Part shown: positions 14,217 to 16,109 of the stretch, piece by piece
How the letters are laid out: each line of letters starts with the position of its first letter
Position numbering within the stretch: the first letter of the stretch is position 1
Origin: Chloroflexota bacterium
Lineage (GTDB): Bacteria > Chloroflexota > Dehalococcoidia > SZUA-161 > SpSt-899
DNA length: 16,109 bases
Reading direction: 5' to 3'
NCBI GenBank assembly: GCA_018725425.1
Contig: QLUL01000009.1
Span: forward strand, 1 to 16,109
Notes under the pieces: generated by a model
The model's input: the letters and a program-made list of their open reading frames with translations, nothing else
Told to the model about the DNA's origin: nothing
The model's database searches: none
Made by a program: the position numbers and the translations under genes

Positions 14217-14261
14217 TCATTTTGAATCAGTGTAATCCTTTATATATGGTGGAGAGCAATG

Positions 14262-14295
14262 ACCCGCCTCTCCTGCCGCGTGGCAAGCGGGTTTT
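14262..14295 (+). terminator. Hairpin in the YHS leader, possible attenuator
   Basis: ACCCGC (14262-14267) pairs with GCGGGT (14287-14292), and inside it TGCC (14274-14277) pairs with GGCA (14282-14285) across GCGT. A short T run follows. It lies between promoter and gene, so if it ends transcription it would act as an attenuator. Confidence 0.4.
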
Positions 14296-14330
14296 AGGAA
14301 GACTAAACTATTACGAGAAAGGAGGATAAA

Positions 14331-14507
14331 ATGGCCAAAGACTTGGTTTGCGGTATGGATGTCAACGAGAAGACGGCACCGGCTAAAATAGAGTACATGG
14401 GGAAGTCCTATTACTTCTGTGGGAACGGCTGCAAGAAGACCTTTGATAAAAACCCCAAGAAGTACGTCAAAGAGAAATCTGAACCAGGCCGAAGTTGCGC
14501 GTGCTAA
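14331..14507 (+). CDS. Single YHS-domain protein
   Basis: A 58-aa protein made of one YHS module: DLVCGMDV (4-11), YMGKSYYFCGNGCKKTFDKNP (22-42), with Cys7, Cys30 and Cys34 as likely metal ligands, and a CAC tail at the C-terminus. YHS domains occur in copper and other metal ATPases, multicopper oxidases and small carriers. It resembles the two modules at the start of the CopA above, so it may carry Cu(I) to or from that pump. AAAGGAGG ends about 6 bases before ATG, a near-ideal binding site. It has its own promoter and a structured leader. Confidence 0.85.
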   Translation: MAKDLVCGMDVNEKTAPAKIEYMGKSYYFCGNGCKKTFDKNPKKYVKEKSEPGRSCAC

Positions 14508-14571
14508 TTCAAAAGTAGCAGCACATTGAACCTACATCTGGCACTTGCCACGCTGGCAGGGGAGGCGGGCA

Positions 14572-15222
14572 ATGATGGCAAAGCCCGATGCTCAAGCCAC
14601 TGCTAAGACTCAGGCCCGCTACGATCGGAGCGCCCCGATCTATGACCTGATGGAGGGGCTGATGGAGCGCTCGGCCCGAAAATGGCGGAGACTGCTCTGG
14701 GCCCAGGTCGAGGGGGAGAGAGTTTTAGAAGTTGGCGTTGGCACGGGAAAGAATATGCCCTACTACCCGGCCAGAGCCCGGGTAACCGCGATCGACCTAA
14801 GCGTGAACATGTTCCAGCGGGCGCGGCGTTGGGTGGAGAGGGAGAAGGTCGAGGTCGAACTCCGCCAGATGGACGCCCAGGCACTGAATTTCCCCGACCA
14901 GTCATTTGACACCGTGGTGGCAAGCTTTGTCTTCTGCTCGGTGCCCGATCCCCTTCTGGGCATGGAGGAGCTGGGGCGGGTCACTAAATCCGGCGGGAAG
15001 ATCCTGCTCTTGGAACATATGCGCCCGGAGAACCCCTGGCTGGGGAGTCTCTTTGATCTCTTCAATCCGCTGGTCGTCCGTCTCTTCGGGTTCAACATCA
15101 ACCGGCGCACCCTGGCAAACATCGAAAGGGCTGGGCTGAAGATCGAGCGGGTGCAGAATATGGATAAGATGGGCATCGTCAAGTTGATTGTAGCTAAACC
15201 GCTCACGCATTCCTGTCAATGA
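14572..15222 (+). CDS. Class I SAM-dependent methyltransferase
   Basis: A 216-aa methyltransferase of the UbiE/phospholipid-methyltransferase-like group. SAM motif I is VLEVGVGTGKN (51-61). VTAIDLS with Asp75 is the acidic residue that holds the ribose, MDAQALNFPDQSFDTVVASFVFCSVPDP (100-127) covers motifs II/III, and GGKILLLEHMRP follows. The start RYDRSAPIYDLMEG is typical of the group. The frame is open from 14545, but ATG 14572 is chosen because GGGGAGG (14559-14565) lies 6 bases before it. It follows the YHS gene by 64 bases and may share its promoter. The substrate (lipid, quinone, small thiol or metalloid) cannot be told; no ArsM Cys pattern is evident. Confidence 0.82.
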   Translation: MMAKPDAQATAKTQARYDRSAPIYDLMEGLMERSARKWRRLLWAQVEGERVLEVGVGTGKNMPYYPARARVTAIDLSVNMFQRARRWVEREKVEVELRQMDAQALNFPDQSFDTVVASFVFCSVPDPLLGMEELGRVTKSGGKILLLEHMRPENPWLGSLFDLFNPLVVRLFGFNINRRTLANIERAGLKIERVQNMDKMGIVKLIVAKPLTHSCQ

Positions 15223-15388
15223 GCTACGTCAAATCATTCAAAACGCATCTTCCTGATGACATACTTCCCTGCCGGGCCAGTATGGCGACAATACTTATCC
15301 CGGATTTGAGGCCTTCCCTCCTCAGCAGGACATTGAAAGTCTGATCGAACTACTCAGCCGAGGAGACCCCGAATCGTCCTTGCGCTGA
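15223..15388 (+). pseudogene. Short decayed coding stretch, unknown family
   Basis: A frame from about 15254 to TGA 15386-15388 reads LPGQYGDNTYPGFEAFPP and QQDIESLIELLSRGDPESS, which looks like real protein but has no start. An upstream ATG (15257, MTYFPAG) joins it only through a frame change near 15272. No family is recognised. With the transposase scrap that follows, this looks like debris. Confidence 0.3.
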
Positions 15389-15438
15389 AGGTGCAAAAGT
15401 GCGCGCAAGCTATCCGATGAACTCAATCAGAGGAGCTG

Positions 15439-15630
15439 ATGACGGGGCGGCCGCTGCAGGGTTCATTCCTTTCCCCGGAATCGAAGCCTCTGGCAGGGCT
15501 AAGGGAAGTAAACCGGCGAGTGATATGGGCTTATGTCGAGGCAGCACGACCGGGATGGGAGGTAACCTTTGACATAGATGCCCAGGACCTGCGCCAACTG
15601 TGTGCATCACACATTGCCCATGTCTCCTGA
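15439..15630 (+). pseudogene. Remnant of an IS1380-like transposase
   Basis: Residues FLSPESKPLAGLREVNRRV, then EAARPGWEVTFDIDA, resemble the stretch before and into the first catalytic Asp of IS1380-family DDE transposases (normally ...LDIDATLIESHK). Here the similarity stops right after DIDA and the frame ends at TGA 15628-15630. Only about 45 codons of an element that should have over 400 remain, and no terminal repeats were found. Identified by motif memory only. Confidence 0.45.
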
Positions 15631-15675
15631 TGGAAAAGAAAAGGAACAAGTTGAAGTTCTACCTATTGAAACCCT

Positions 15676-15751
15676 TGGTGGAGCTGAGGAGATTCGAACT
15701 CCTGACCTCCTCCGTGCAAAGGAGGCGCTCTCCCAACTGAGCTACAGCCCC
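15676..15751 (-). tRNA. tRNA-Ala (UGC), CCA encoded
   Basis: On the - strand a complete cloverleaf of 76 bases: acceptor GGGGCTG pairing with CAGCTCC (one G-U), D arm with AGCTCAGTTGGGAGAGC, anticodon loop TTTGCAC between CCTCC and GGAGG giving anticodon TGC, T arm with GTTCGAATC, discriminator A and an encoded CCA. It follows tRNA-Arg in the same direction. Confidence 0.96.
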
Positions 15752-15917
15752 TCCAACTAGCCCACTCACCGACCTGCCTGCGGCAGGCATCACAGATATT
15801 CTAGCACGAGAGCCTGAGGTCCTGCAACTAGAGGATTCTTTCCTTAATCCGTGAGTCCGGACTCGAAAGACTCACCCACTGGGTAACGATTGAAAGCAAT
15901 CTGATTAGCTTCGGAAC
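15752..15917. other. Spacer between the two tRNAs with three hairpins
   Basis: No gene is seen. The spacer holds TGCCTG/CAGGCA near 15774-15788, GTGAGTC/GACTCAC (15851-15857, 15869-15875) which also includes the palindrome GAGTCCGGACTC, and GATTG/CAATC (near 15889-15902). They may guide processing of a joint tRNA transcript or be chance. Confidence 0.35.
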
Positions 15918-15993
15918 TGGTACGCCCGGAGGGATTCGAACCCACGACCCTCGGTTCCGAAGACCGATGCTCTATCCACTGAGCTACGGGCGC
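15918..15993 (-). tRNA. tRNA-Arg (UCG), CCA encoded
   Basis: On the - strand a complete 76-base cloverleaf: acceptor GCGCCCG with CGGGCGT (a G-U at the first pair), D arm with AGCTCAGTGGATAGAGC, anticodon loop CTTCGGA giving anticodon TCG, T arm with GTTCGAATC, discriminator A and encoded CCA. Confidence 0.96.
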
Positions 15994-16003
15994 TCAAATA
16001 CAA

Positions 16004-16032
16004 ATTATAACCTAACCAACCGCCGAAGTCCA
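16004..16032 (-). promoter_or_regulatory. Promoter of the tRNA-Arg/tRNA-Ala unit
   Basis: On the - strand TGGACT (16032-16027, 4 of 6) and a perfect TATAAT (16009-16004) are 17 bases apart. The start would be near 15997, only a few bases before the tRNA. The rest of 16033-16109 shows nothing recognisable. Confidence 0.6.
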
Positions 16033-16109
16033 TCATTGGCTAACATTTTGCTAACCAATCTCTGCTATACCCTAATCGAGATGCCCTGTAGCCCTTCCTC
16101 AAATTGAAG

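Noticed and set aside
15410..15649. Open frame on the - strand across the transposase remnant
   Set aside because: Its product is low-complexity Pro/Leu/Ala-rich with no motif, and the + strand frame has family-like sequence.
16040..16080. Possible phage attachment site near TTGGCTAAC / GCTAACCAA
   Set aside because: The short imperfect repeat does not match any tRNA end in the window and no integrase is seen.
1..16109. CRISPR array or complete insertion sequence
   Set aside because: No regularly spaced repeats, no cas genes and no transposase with terminal repeats were found.

Overview
The window is bacterial, gene-dense and mostly on the + strand. No marker gene fixes the taxon. A Uma2 protein, YjbQ, a Chloroflexi-like Lgt, and several genes better known from Archaea (geranylgeranyl-reductase-type flavoprotein, DUF4438, Thi4, a DUF6775-like metalloprotein) suggest an anaerobic, possibly Dehalococcoidia-like Chloroflexota. 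This is inference from gene content, not proof.

Layout. (1) 1-2271: tsaD on the - strand, divergent from yjbQ, then a Uma2 gene; a good promoter at 18-46 points left out of the window. (2) 2349-4162: an accessory patch with a frameshifted staphylococcal-nuclease-like gene, a 29-codon ORF, a strong hairpin, an ATP-dependent RNA ligase and the orphan 3' end of what looks like an exosortase/archaeosortase gene. (3) 4200-7060: a probably leaderless membrane hydrolase (YdjM-like), an overlapping geranylgeranyl-reductase-family flavoprotein and a DUF4438 protein. (4) 7061-8979: a gene-free leader with a strong promoter, then thi4 (thiazole synthase, with Cys at the sulfur-donor position) coupled through an ATGA overlap to a Cys/His-rich DUF6775-like gene. 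(5) 8922-9088: a tandem, imperfect 71-bp duplication carrying a promoter that overlaps a 24-bp palindrome. (6) 9130-15222: a copper-type metal-response region: CsoR, Lgt, a SHOCT membrane protein, a broken HMA-domain gene, a YHS-YHS Cu(+) P-type ATPase, a small membrane protein, a thioredoxin-like protein, a single-YHS protein with its own promoter, and a SAM methyltransferase. (7) 15223-16109: gene debris including an IS1380-like transposase remnant, then tRNA-Ala(UGC) and tRNA-Arg(UCG) on the - strand.

How they may work together. The CsoR has the Cys-His-Cys spacing of Cu(I) sensors and sits just behind the duplicated operator-like promoter, so it probably controls itself and the genes after it. 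The YHS-ATPase would export Cu(I), and the single-YHS and thioredoxin-like proteins may bind or pass metal or thiols. The ATPase gene and the small gene after it look AT-richer than their neighbours. They lie between a decayed HMA-domain start (10819-10971) and a second copy of a CopA C-terminal motif (13615-13652), as expected if a foreign copA cassette landed in or replaced a resident copA.

The most notable points are the duplicated promoter/operator that also became the 3' end of the upstream gene, the copA replacement scar, the Thi4 cysteine with its coupled metalloprotein partner, the stand-alone RNA ligase, and the tandem TATAAT repeat that implies a leaderless mRNA. All family names come from motif recognition by eye; no database search was run.
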